Below, piece by piece: positions 10,431-20,874 of a stretch of DNA of 40,000 bases (the first letter of the stretch is position 1; each line of letters opens with the position of its first letter). Both the position numbers and the translations under genes were made by a program. Under the pieces are notes generated by a model. The model was not told the origin of the DNA and did not search any database. It worked only from the letters and a program-made list of their open reading frames with translations. The stretch is taken from NCBI GenBank assembly GCA_019448385.1, contig JAGTXO010000099.1, positions 1 through 40,000 on the forward strand, in the 5' to 3' direction. This DNA comes from Diacronema lutheri. Taxonomy: Eukaryota; Haptophyta; Pavlovophyceae; Pavlovales; Pavlovaceae.

Positions 10431-12580
10431 TCAGGGTTTCGACAGGTACGGCTCGGGACGGTGGCTGATGGGCGCGACGCGGCTTGTCCATCGCCTCGCG
10501 TGGCCGAGCCCGAGCAGCGCCGCGCGATCGTGCGACACGCCGACGGCGCCGCGTGCCGCACGGCACGGCGCGGCGTGGTCGCAGCGCAGCAGCATTGCGC
10601 GAATTTCGCTGTGGAAGCGCGCAAGCCCGCCCGGATAGGTCTCGACCAGGTCGAGCAGACGGTCGTGATCGCCGCTCACCGTGCAGACCGCGTCGCGCGC
10701 GTGGAAGCGCGCGACCAGCGCCTCGATCGACGGCATCTCGCACGCCTCGTCCGACGATGATTCCCCACCGCTCGGCGTGCGCGACGCGCGCGACCCGTGC
10801 AAAGAGCGCAGCGAGGCACGCGCCGCACCCACGGCCGCGCTCGGCAGTCGCGCAATGACGCGCTGCTTCACCAACGCCGTCGTCGCCAACCATGATGTGG
10901 CGGCGCGCGACGCCGCACGCACGCACGCGCTCGGCTCGGGTGCGACGATCTGCGGCGCAGCCGCCGGCGCGGCGCGGTGCGCGCTCACGCCCAGCTCGGC
11001 GCACTCGGCCGTCTGTGCGCCGATGGAGCGTTCGGGCAATTCCCGCGACGCATTGGCCCCGCGGCGTGTGTCGCGCACGTCGACGCACTGTGGGTCGCCG
11101 CCCATCTGCGCGGCGCACGGACGAGGCGGCGGGCCGCGGACGCGCGTGCTCGGCGCCTTAGCATCGGACGCGCGCTGCGCGTCCGGACTTTTCTGTGCCA
11201 CGCGCCGCGCGCTGCGCGCTCGGGGCGCCTCACCGCCAGGAAGCACCATAGCTCGACGACGCACCACAGCCGCGAGAGGAAGGTCTCGTCGAAGAGCACG
11301 AGCAGCGTGTTGCACGCCGAGACGAACACGGGCAGGCACGCGACGCTCATCGACGCGTCGCGCGAGCTGACGCAGAATCGGTCGATCCAAAGCAGCGGCC
11401 ATCGGCCATGCAGCCGCTTAAAGTCGTCGCACCACGCGACGAGCGCCGCCCACTTTGCGGCCGGATCGCCTTGCCAGCTGCACGGCGCACGGGCGCGGCA
11501 GGCGCGCGCCGGAATCGTCATGGGTGCGCGCCGTCGCGCCGGGGACACAACGCGCGTGTGCGGAGCGGCGACACGCAAAGTGGCAGCCGGGCGGCGAGCG
11601 CGCACACGCGCGTGTGCGGAGCGGCGACGCGCACAGTGGCAGCCGGGCGGCGAGCGCGCACACCTGTGCGAGACGAAGGCGTCGATCTCGCCCGCGTACG
11701 CGCGGCGCGTGCGTGCGGCCGCGTCCGCCGGGATGAAGGCGGTCGCAAAGTCGCTCGCGCGCAGCTGCTCGGCGGAGACGGCGCACAGGAGCTCGCGGCT
11801 GCGTGCTAGCACCTCGTCCGTCGAGCCCGCGCCCATCAGCGTCGAGATGGCGATGGCCGACGAGCCCGCCTCGCCGCGCGCCGCGAGCCAGCCGACGAGC
11901 GCCGCTCGCAGCGATGGCCGCAGCGAGAGAACGCCGACGGCGACGATGACGGCGTGGCCGACGAGCGAGACGGGAGGTGTGGGGTAAGAGCCGCGGCCAC
12001 CAAGCGCGGCGGCCGCGACAAAGACTGTTGTGTACGCGGTTCCGAAGACGACGCAGTTGCAGCCAAGCGAGAAGAAGAGCGCGTCGAGACGCGGCCGGCC
12101 GTGCGCAAAGCGTGCAAGCGACAGGGCGACGTGGGCGGCGCCGAGCATCCAACCGGTCACCTGCACGATGCCTGAGGCAAGCTGGACGGTGCGGATCGCG
12201 CACTCCGTCCGCGTCGCCACCCACGCCTCCGCGGACAAGCACCAGTGCTCGACGCCGAGATGCGTGCCGGCGGCGAACGCGAAGAACGGCGTGTCGCGCC
12301 GCGCGTCCTGCGTGTTGGGCGTCTTCTGGTCGCCGTGCTCGACGCGCAGGACGACGTACAGGAGGACGATAGTTGCGTACGCCACGTGAAGCGCGAGCGT
12401 GACCATGCCGAACGCCGCGACCGTCCGCCGCTCGGTCGGCAGCACGGACAGGAGGAAGGTCACGAGCCCGATCAGCGTCATCTCGATGACCGCGAGCCGG
12501 AACGCCGCGCCCTTCATGAGCAGCGCGACGGCAACGTTGCCGACAATGAGGCATGCGGCTCCGAAAAGCATCGGCGGCAT
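10431..12580 (-). CDS. Multi-pass membrane protein with TIR-like cytoplasmic domain
   Basis: Three exons, read right to left: 12580-11664, 11477-11234 and 11105-10431 (611 residues). Introns are 186 nt and 128 nt; both have GT-AG ends and phases match. The first join restores DAFVSH-SWQGDP, the second ELWCFLA-MGGDP. About six hydrophobic segments fill the N-terminal half (near residues 4-22, 28-47, 55-79, 125-150, 158-182, 188-215). A cytoplasmic domain follows: DAFVSHSW, WCDDFKR, LLWIDRFCV, CLPVFVSACNTLLVL and LSRLWCVVELW, a TIR-like fold common in haptophyte and pelagophyte membrane proteins. A C-terminal block (DRLLDLVETYPGGLARF) is typical of the same family. The start was set at the Met just before the first membrane segment; the frame stays open to 12706. 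Function is unknown; signalling or self/non-self sensing is only a guess. Confidence 0.72.
11551..11662. repeat. Tandem repeat, 56 nt x 2, inside intron 1 of the TIR-like gene
   Basis: Two adjacent copies (11551-11606 and 11607-11662) differ at only a few positions. They sit wholly within the 186-nt intron and abut its splice donor, so the duplication may have lengthened the intron. The intron length is a multiple of three and has no in-frame stop, so retention would give a longer protein rather than a truncated one. Confidence 0.9.
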
Positions 12581-12960
12581 CTTGACTCGCAGCTGCCGGC
12601 GCCGGCCCTGTGCGGTGCGCGGCGCGACGCGAGACGGAGGGGGGAGGGGGGCGGAGCAGCGGGCACGCGCGTGACGCGCGCGCACGCGGGGGCGCACGCC
12701 TAGCACGGCGCGGGGGCGCGCGTGAGTGCAATGGCGCGCACGAGCTTACGGGCCGCGCGCAGGTGCGCGCGGATCTGCTCGATGTGCGCGTGCTCCTCCG
12801 ATCGCGGCTCCACCGCGTTGGCGTCCGTCAGGGAGTTTGGCATCAAGCAGAGCGCTCTGTACTCCTGGGTATTTCCAGGCGTTGCGTGTTTTTCCATAAG
12901 CGCTCGGAGATCTGTCCGTTAAGAGGATCACCATGATCCGTAAAACGCACGCTCGGGAGC
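12581..12960. other. Intergenic region upstream of the TIR-like gene, no separate gene seen
   Basis: From the chosen start of the TIR-like gene to copy B of the direct repeat. The TIR-like frame stays open to 12706 with an Arg/Ala/Pro-rich extension that may be 5' leader or an alternative start. From about 12800 to 12960 base composition is visibly less GC-rich than the flanking genes, like the matching 10040-10135 region, which suggests both belong to the same duplicated unit. Confidence 0.4.
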
Positions 12961-13210
12961 GTATTGTCGGACCTGGACATTTCCTCACCCGCTGGGAAGC
13001 CATCCTGCATGCAGTCTTTAAAATCTCTTGGACTCGGGAGGGAAATGGCGCGGGGTGCAAGCCGCCACAATCGTTGGGGCGCGGCGCGCGGCGTGAGCGG
13101 CGCACTGCTTGCGGTGGGGGTGAGGGGCGAGGCACCCGATTACACCGGGTCGTCCGCCGCCCGCATCCGGCGCACGGCGTGCGCGAGCGCGTCGAGCAGC
13201 TCGTCCGCGC
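12961..13210. repeat. Diverged direct repeat, copy B (includes the 3' end of the 701-residue gene)
   Basis: Partner of 10136-10405, about 2.8 kb away in the same orientation. The last 70 nt are the final codons of the minus-strand gene ending at 13140; the rest is its 3' flank. The TIR-like gene lies between the two copies. This could be a segmental duplication that later lost most of one gene copy, or an insertion between duplicated flanks. Confidence 0.75.
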
Positions 13211-15625
13211 CGTCGACGCGCGACACGCGCGGCGCGGCGCCCACCCGCACGCGCTCGGCCGCGCCACCGTCCGCGCGCGCGCCCGGTCCGTCGTCCACCG
13301 CCCACGTCGCCCAGTAGAGCGACGCGGACGCGAGCGCGGCGGCTGGCGGCGCGCGCGGGCTGTCGGCGCGCGCCGCACCGCCCGGGCCGCCCTGCCCGTC
13401 CCCACCGTCGCCGCCGCCGTTGCGCGGGGTCGCCGCGCCGACCGCGCCGCTCGCGAGCTCGAGCAGCTCGCGCGGATCGCCGCTCAAAAAATGCACGACG
13501 CGCCTCGCAGGCCCGCGCGCCAGCGCGCGCGCGCGCACCGGCGCGCGCGCCGCGCCGCCGCCGGCGGCGGCGGCAGCGTCGGCGGCGGCGGCCCGCGCCG
13601 CCGCGGCGCGCCGTGCGGCGGCCGCGTCGATGCGCGCGCCGAGCGCAGCGACGCGCGAGGCGCGCGCGCGCGTGCGGTCGCCGGCTGGCGACGCGCGCGC
13701 CCCCGCGGCGAACGCGCCGTCGGTCGACGCGCGCGTCGACGCGGCCGCGCGCGACGGAGCCGGCGGCGGCGGCGTTGGCTGCGCGCCGAGGCCGACGCCG
13801 GCAGCTCGCGCGATCGCCGCGCGCGCGCCGCCCGCGCCGAGCGTGGGCGCGGCGAGGATCTCAGCGCGGACGGAGGTGGGCGGCGGCGCGTACGCGGCGC
13901 CGTACGCGCTGCCGCCCACCTCCGCCGCGACGCGCGGCTGCTGCGGCTGCGGCCTGCCGTCGCGCGCGGCCGCCACCGCGGCCGCGGCGAGGCGTTCGAG
14001 CAGCGGCGAGGCGCGCGCGGCGGGGAGGTGCGTTGCGATGAAGACGGCGGAGATGCCAGCGGACGCGAGGCGTGCGCCATCGTCACACGCCGCGGTGCCG
14101 GGCGGCGCGGCGGAGCTGGCGGGCGGCGCGAGCGCGCGCAGCAGCGGCAGCGCGGCGGCGCGGGACACGTGCGCTGCCGCCCAGCCCTGGCGCGGGAAGA
14201 CACAGGTTTGCGCGGGAAATGCGATGGCGGTGCACTGCGTGAGGCGGTAGTGAGAGCTCGGCGCAAAGCAGGCTGGCGCGGGGTGCTGCGCGTCTTGGCC
14301 GACGGATCCCGGCCCTCGGATCGCGGCCCTCGGATCGCGGCCCTCGGATCCCGGCCCTCGGATCGCGGCCCTCAGATCGCGGCCCTCGGATCCCGCGCTG
14401 CACGGATCGCGCGCGCTGGCCGCGCGCGCAGACGGTGCGGCGCGCGCGTACGGCGCGCGCACCTGCGGGTCCGCCGCCCACCACTCGGCGCGCACCGCCC
14501 CAACGGCCGCCTCGAGCTGCGCGGGCGAGACGCCGAACCGCCGCAGCAGCAGCGCCGCGAACGGACGGCGCGCGTACGTGTGCCGTGCGCCACTGTAACC
14601 GTGACCGTCACCGTCACCGTCACCATCGTCACTGTCGTCGTCACCATCGTCACCGTCGGCACCCTCGTCCCATGCCGCGGCAATCTCACCGACGGTGAGC
14701 GCGCGACACGCGGAGAGGGGCGCCGCCGCCGCGCCGGCTGTCGCCGGCGCGCCGGCCGCGGCCGCGCGCTCGCGCGCCGCGCGGCGCGCGTGCGCGCCGA
14801 CCGCCTCGTCCGCGCAGAGGCGCGCGATGAGCGCGAGCTCGGCGGCGCTTTTTAAAAGCGGCGCCGGTCGGGGGTCGGCCGCGCGGCGGCTTCGCACCGG
14901 AGGCGGCGGCGGCGGCTGCGCGGGCGCGAGCGCGCGCAGCTTGAGGCGAAGCCATGGCGGGCAGGCGACGGCCGCGTTGCGCTCGGGGAAGGAGGGCGCA
15001 AAGGCCTGGCGCGAGGGGCGGCGCGCGGGGAGCGGGAGGGCGGAGGGCGTGGCTGAGAGGAGGGGCTCGCGCGTGTGCACGCGTGCACGCGCGGCCGGCG
15101 CGCGCGCACCTCGGCTGCGATGCGCCGCTTGTCGGCGGCGGTGACGCCCGGCTGGTGCCGCCTGATCCCCGCATCCGCCGAGGGCACATACGCGCACGCC
15201 GCCATCTCGCGCGGCCACAGCCGGTGCGCGGCGCCAAACGCGACGAGCGACACCTCTGGCTCGGGGTCGCAGAGGACGGCGTAGAGCGGCACGCACAGCA
15301 CGTGCTCCGCGCCGGCGGCGGCGGCAGCGGGCGGTGCAGCCGAGTCGCCGCTGCCAGGTGAAGCGGAGGCGGCGGCGGGGCGCGCCGCGAGCGCGGGCGT
15401 GCCGGCTCCGGCGCCGTCTCCGCGCGCCGGCGCGAGCGCGTCGGCGGAGGACGGGCGGAGCGTCGCGCGCGCGCGCTCCGTGGCAAGCTGGAACGGGAGG
15501 GAGGGCACGCGTGGCGTGGCGCGCATGCCGCGCGGCGGCTCGCCGCCGCCACGGCGTGGCCGCGGCGCGCCCATCCCGTTCGCGCCGACGGCGAGCGCGA
15601 TCACGAGAATGCCGCCCCCGCCCAT
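13140..15625 (-). CDS. Unrecognised protein with N-terminal signal-like segment (701 residues)
   Basis: Three exons, right to left: 15625-15110, 15005-14463 and 14186-13140. Introns are 104 nt (GTGCGC...CCAG) and 276 nt (GTGCGC...CCAG), both phase 0, total 2106 nt including stop. I do not recognise the family. The N-terminus is short and hydrophobic (ILVIALAVGANGMG), possibly a signal or bipartite plastid signal. A compact stretch follows around residues 100-175 (CVPLYAVLCDPEPEVSLVAFG) and could be a conserved core. Middle: Pro-rich linker, an acidic Asp/Gly run near 290 and a helical segment (FAALLLRRFGVSPAQLEAAVGAV). Third exon: Ala-rich coiled-coil-like helices and an ending HFLSGDPRELLELAS ... 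SLYWATWAVDD. The start shares a 122-nt upstream region with NCBP1 on the other strand. Its 3' end is duplicated at 10136-10405. Confidence 0.6.
14303..14397. repeat. Tandem repeat, 14-nt unit x about 7, in intron 2 of the 701-residue gene
   Basis: Units of the form CGGATCSCGGCCCT run head to tail with alternating G/C at one position. They sit entirely within the intron 14187-14462. Confidence 0.92.
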
Positions 15626-15747
15626 CGTGCCCTGCGCTCGGGTTTTCTAGTATGGGTATTATACGCGTCGGACGACTTGTCGGAATGTTGCGCTCCGGGA
15701 CGTCCCGATAGTGACGGCCGCCATCGCTCTCGCTCGAGCCACGCGCG
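15626..15747. promoter_or_regulatory. Shared 122-nt intergenic region of a divergent gene pair
   Basis: It separates the start codon of the minus-strand 701-residue gene from the NCBP1 start codon, so it must hold both 5' leaders and core promoters. It is less GC-rich than its flanks and contains an AT-rich patch, GGTATTATACGCG, near 15655-15667. No individual factor site is claimed. Confidence 0.5.
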
Positions 15748-18700
15748 ATGAAGCGCGGGCGGCACAGCGACGGCGACGAGCGCGGGCGCGGCGAGCGCGC
15801 GCCGCCGTCCGCCGAGGAGGTGCGCCGGCAAGCCGAGGCGCGCATCACCGGTCTCATCGCGCGGCTCGGCGAGCGCTCGACCGACGGCCTGCACGCGCAT
15901 CTCGACCAGCTCGCGCGGGTGCGCGCCGCGCGCCGCGGCCGAGAGCGCGCTCCGCGATGCGGCGCGGCGTGCGGTGCGGGCGGTGGGCGAGCGCGCGCGT
16001 GCGCGCGCGTGCGCGCGCGCGAGCGCTCGAGGTGGAGTCTGTGCGCCGTGCGCGCACGGCGGCCGCGCGCGCGCGCGCCGCGATGCGCGCACCGCACGCC
16101 GCGCGCGCTTCGGCCGAGCGCGCGCCGGCCGCGCGGCGCGCCGACGCGCCACCCGCCGCCCGCTGCCGCCGCCGGCCCCCTTCCGGCCGGCCGCGCGCGC
16201 GCGTGTACACGCGCGCACGCGCGCGTGCACAGGCCTTATACGACGACGCGCCGCGTTTCGGCGAGTGCATCTGCGAGTCGCTCGTCGACGCGGCGGTCTG
16301 CCTGCCGCACAAGGCGCCGATCTATGGCTGCCTCGCGGGGCTTTTAAACGCAGCGGACTCGGCGTGGGGGCGGGACTGCGTGCGCGCCGTCTTCTCGCAG
16401 CTGCAGCACGCCATCTCGTGCGCGCCGCTGCCGCGCCTTTGCTGTCCTTCCCGCGAGGGGCGTTGGGGGGAGGGGGGTTGGGGGGGGGCAGCACGCCATC
16501 TCGACCGGGTGGCGCGGCGCGGTGGGGCGGCGGGCGCAGCGAGCAGGCCAGTCCGGGCCAGTCCGGGCCAGGCAAGCCAATCCGGGCCAGGCCAAGCCCA
16601 GCCAAGTTGGCTCATGAACGGCTCACCCACCCGCGCCCGCACCCGCGCCCGCGGCGCGCAGGACGCACCACGCCACTTCCGCGAAACTTCTCCTCCGCCT
16701 CCTCGCCGAGTTGGCCAACTGCCGCGCCGTCTCCGCGCTCGCGCTGCTCGCCACGCTCAACGACTTGATTGACAACGCCGCCACCGCCGCCGCGGCCGGC
16801 GCGGCGGACGCCGCCGCCGCCGCCGCCGACGCCGCCGACGCCGCGCCGGCCGCCGGCCGCGCCCGCGCGCGCCGGCCGGCGGCGGCGCTCGCCGCGCAGC
16901 TGACGGCGGACGGGTGGGCGCTCGCCGCGCTCGCGGCGTTGCCCTTCTGCGCGTCGACCTTGCGCGCGCGCGTCGAGCCCGTCGCGCTCAACGAGCTGCT
17001 CGCGAAATGCGCCGCGTACGGTGCGCGGTCCGGTGCGCGGTCCGGTGGCGGCGGTGGCGGGTCCGGTGGCGGGTCCGGTGGAGAGTCCGGTGGTGGCGGC
17101 GACGGTGGCGGTGGTGGCGGCTCCGGTGGCGAAGGCGGCGCGCAGCGCGCGGACCTGATGACATGGGACGCGGCGGCGGCGCTGCGTGTGCTGGGCGGCA
17201 CGCTCGGCGCGCGCGACGCTGGCGTTGGCCGCGAGGACGGTGGTGCCGACGTCGACGCCGACGGGGGTGCCATGGAGGGCGGCGTGAACGAGCCCCACGA
17301 TGGCGGCGATGGCGACGGCGACGCGCGCGGCGCGCGCGCGCGCGCGATCCTTGTGGACACGGTGCGCGAGTGGGCGGGGCCGGCACTTCGTGCGCTCATC
17401 GCCGCAGACCTGCAGCCGCCCACGATGGTCCTGACGCCCTGGGCCCGATGCGACGCCGCCGGTGCGCGCCGAGCCGCCGCGCCGCCCCGTCGCGCCGCGC
17501 GCCGCGCGCGCTGGTCTGCGCCGACGCGCGCGGCGGGGCGCGCGGCCGTGTGCGCGCCGGCACGCACCGACGCCGCGCGCCGCGGCGCCGTCGGCGCGTG
17601 GCGGCGGGGGCGGCGGGGGCGGCGGCAGGGGCGGCGGTGGCGGCGGCGGCGGTGGCCGGGCGGAAGCGTTGCCGCCCGTCGCCTGGCGGCGCAGCGCTGC
17701 GCTGCGCTGCGTTGCGTTGCGTTTGGTGCCGCCGCCGGCCGCCGCTGCCTTCGCCAACGGCACGCTGCTTCGCGCTGCCCTGCCCTGCCCCGCCCTGCCC
17801 CGCCCTGCCCCGCCCTGCCCCGCCCTGCCCTGCCCTGCCCCGTCCGCTCCGTCCCTGCAGGCGACTTTGAACGGGCGGTGGCCCACCCAATTCCGCGGCT
17901 CATTTTCCCGCCACTCCCAGCCGCGGGCACCGCCGAGGGCGACGGCGGCGGCGGCGACGGTGGCGGCACGCCGGCGCGCGGCGGCGCGGGCGCGCGCGGC
18001 GCGGGCGGCGGCGCGCGCGCCATTTCCCGCCCATGCCTCGCGTTACGCTTCTTCGCGTCGACGAAGGCGCAGCTTGGCTCCGGGCTGCTCGCAAACTCGG
18101 CGGTGGAGAGGTGCCTCGCCGAGGACTTCTGCGCCGACCTGGTCGAGGCCTTCCACGGCTCCGCGGCGGAGGGCGCAGCGCAGCTCGCACACTGCCGCGA
18201 GGTTTTTAAAGTCGAGACGAGCGGCGTGGTGGTCGAGGCGGCGCTTTCGGCGATGCTCGCGATGGCGGCGCCGCGCCGTTTGCCGCTCTACTACTGCGCG
18301 CTGCTTGGTGGGGCGGCCCCTCTCCCCTCTCCCCTCTCCCTTTCCCCCTTTCCCCCTGCCGCGCCGTTTGCCGCTCTACTACTGCGCGCTGCTTGGTGGG
18401 GCGGCCCCTCTCCCCTCTCCCCTCTCCCCTCTCCCTTTCCCCCTTTCCCCCTGCCGCGCCGTTTGCCGCTCTACTACTGCGCGCTGCTCGGTGGGGCGGC
18501 CCCTCTCCCCTCTCCCCTCTCCCTTTCCCCCTTTCCCCCTGCCGCGCCGTTTGCCGCTCTACTACTGCGCGCTGCTTGGTGGGGCGGCCCCTCTCCCCTC
18601 TCCCCTCTCCCTTTCCCCCTTTCCCCCTGCCGCGCCGTTTGCCGCTCTACTACTGCGCGCTGCTCGGTGGGGCGGCCCCTCTCCCCTTTCCCTTCTCCCT

Positions 18701-20231
18701 TTCCCCCTTTCCCCCTTTCCCCCTGCCGCGCCGTTTGCCGCTCTACTACTGCGCGCTGCTTGGTGGGGCGGCCCCTCTCCCCTCTCCCCTCTCCCCTCCC
18801 CTGCCGCTCTACTAGTGCGCGCTGCTTGGTGGGGCGGCCCCTCTCCCCTCTCCCCTCTCCCCTCTCCCCTCCCCTGCCGCTCTACTAGTGCGCGCTGCTT
18901 GGTGGGGCGGCCCCTCTCCCCTCTCCCCTCTCCCTTTCCCCCTTTCCCCCTGCCGCGCCGTTTGCCGCTCTACTACTGCGCGCTGCTCGGTGGGGCGGCC
19001 CCTCTCCCCCCTCCCCTCTCCCTTTCCCCTCTCCCCCTGCCGCGCCGTTTGCCGCTCTACTACTGCGCGCTGCTTGGTGGGGCGGCCCCTCTCCCCTCTC
19101 CCCTCTCCCCTCTCCCTTTCCCCCTGCCGCGCCGTTTGCCGCTCTACTACTGCGCGCTGCTCGGTGGGGCGGCCCCTCTCCCCTCTCCCCTTTCCCTTTC
19201 CCCCTTTCCCCCTGCCGCGCCGTTTGCCGCTCTACTACTGCGCGCTGCTTGGTGGGGCGGCCCCTCTCCCCTCTCCCCTCTCCCCTCTCCCTTTCCCCCT
19301 TTCCCCCTGCCGCGCCGTTTGCCGCTCTACTACTGCGCGCTGCTCGGTGGGGCGGCCCCTCTCCCCTCTCCCCGCTCCCCTCTCCCCTCCCCTGCCGCTC
19401 TACTACTGCGCGCTGCTTGGTGGGGCGGCCCCTTTCCCCTCTCCCCTCTCCCTTTCCCCCTTTCCCCCTGCCGCGCCGTTTGCCGCTCTACTACTGCGCG
19501 CTGCTCGGTGGGGCGGCCCCTCTCCCCTCTCCCCTCTCCCCTCTCCCCTCTCCCTTTCTCCCTTTCCCCCTGCCGCGCCGTTTGCCGCTCTACTACTGCG
19601 CGCTGCTCGGTGGGGCGGCCCCTTTCCCCGCTCCCCTCTCCCCTCTCCCTTTCCCCCTGCCGCGCCGTTTGCCGCTCTACTACTGCGCGCTGCTCGGTGG
19701 GGCGGCCCCTCTCCCCTCTCCCCTCTCCCCTCTCCCCTCTCCCCTCTCCCCTCTCCCCTCTCCCCTCTCCCCTCTCCCCTCTCCCCTCTCCCCTCTCCCC
19801 TCTCCCCTCTCCCCTCTCCCCTCTCCCCGCTCCCCTCTCCCCTCTCCCCTCCCCTCTCCCCTCTCCTCTCTCCCCTCCCCCCCCCCCCTTTCCCCTTCCT
19901 ACCCCTTCTCTCCCTTCCCCTCCCGTCCCCTCCCCCTTCATCTCATGCCCCCCCCCCCCCCCCCCCCCCCCTTCCCCTGCAGTCCACCTCTGCCGCGGGC
20001 AGATGCACGCGTTGCCCCTCGCCCTCGAGCGCGCCGCCACCGCGCTGCTCGCCGCCGCGCCCCGCCTCGACCCCGCCGCGGCGGACGGCGTGGCCGCGTG
20101 GCTTGGCTTCCAGCTCGGCCACTTTGGGTTTGAATTGCGGCAGGTGGGGCGGCCGTTACGCGGCGGCCGTTACGGCGCGGCCGTTACGCGTTGCGCGCGC
20201 TGGGAGCCGCCGGGCGGGGCGGGTGGAAGCT

Positions 20232-20273
<42 letters not shown>

Positions 20274-20842
20274 ATGGGGAAGCGAAGGGGAAGGGGGGAG
20301 AGGGGAGAGGGGGGGGGGGGAGGGGGGAGGAGAAAGGGGGATGGGGGGGGGGGGGGGGGGTGAATCGCAGCGGTGCGTGCGCTGCGCTGCGCTGCGGTTG
20401 CGGGAGCGGGCGCGTGCGCTGACTGAACGTGCGCTGACTGAACGTGCGCTGACTGAACGTGCGCTGACTGAACGTGCGCTGACTGAACGTGCGCTGACTG
20501 AACGTGCGCTGACTGAACGTGCGCTGACTGAACCCCTTCCTCCCCCCTCCCCCCCTTCCCCTTCCCCCCCCCTCCTTCCCCCAAACTCGCAGTTCGCCCG
20601 GCCCTGGGGGGCGGTGCTGCACGCGGCGCGATCTCAGCCCGCCGCGCCCGCCGCGCTCGCGTGCCCTGCGCTGCTGCGTGCCGTCCTGGGCCGCTGCCTT
20701 CGCCTCTCCTACCACGAGCGCATTGCCGAGGTGTGTGCGCACGCGTCACAGCCCCCCCGCGTTCACACACACCCCTCCCCCCCCCCCCCCCCCCCCGTGC
20801 CCCCCTCTTCACCCTTCATCTCATCCCCTGCCCCCTTTGCCA

Positions 20843-20874
<32 letters not shown>

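Noticed and set aside
9713-10468. Plus-strand 251-codon frame after the Fanzor gene
   Set aside because: It starts within the Fanzor stop context, crosses the repeat copy A, has no family resemblance, and the matching frame in copy B is not conserved as protein.
12933-14855. A 640-codon open frame on the plus strand
   Set aside because: It is the antisense shadow of the minus-strand 701-residue gene, whose exons show consistent splice phases; the translation is mostly Arg/Ala/Gly.
15626-16097. Upstream extension of the minus-strand 701-residue gene frame to 16097
   Set aside because: The extension overlaps NCBP1 exon 1 and intron 1, lies in a different frame from the better N-terminal exon (15625-15110) and is Arg/Ala-rich filler.
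18268-19715. CRISPR-like array of repeats
   Set aside because: Units are contiguous without unique spacers, contain a splice donor and lie in an intron of a eukaryotic gene.
17462-20422. Nearly 1000-codon open frame with repeated PLYYCALLGGAAPL peptides
   Set aside because: It is the minisatellite of NCBP1 intron 4 read through; only the first copy is exon.
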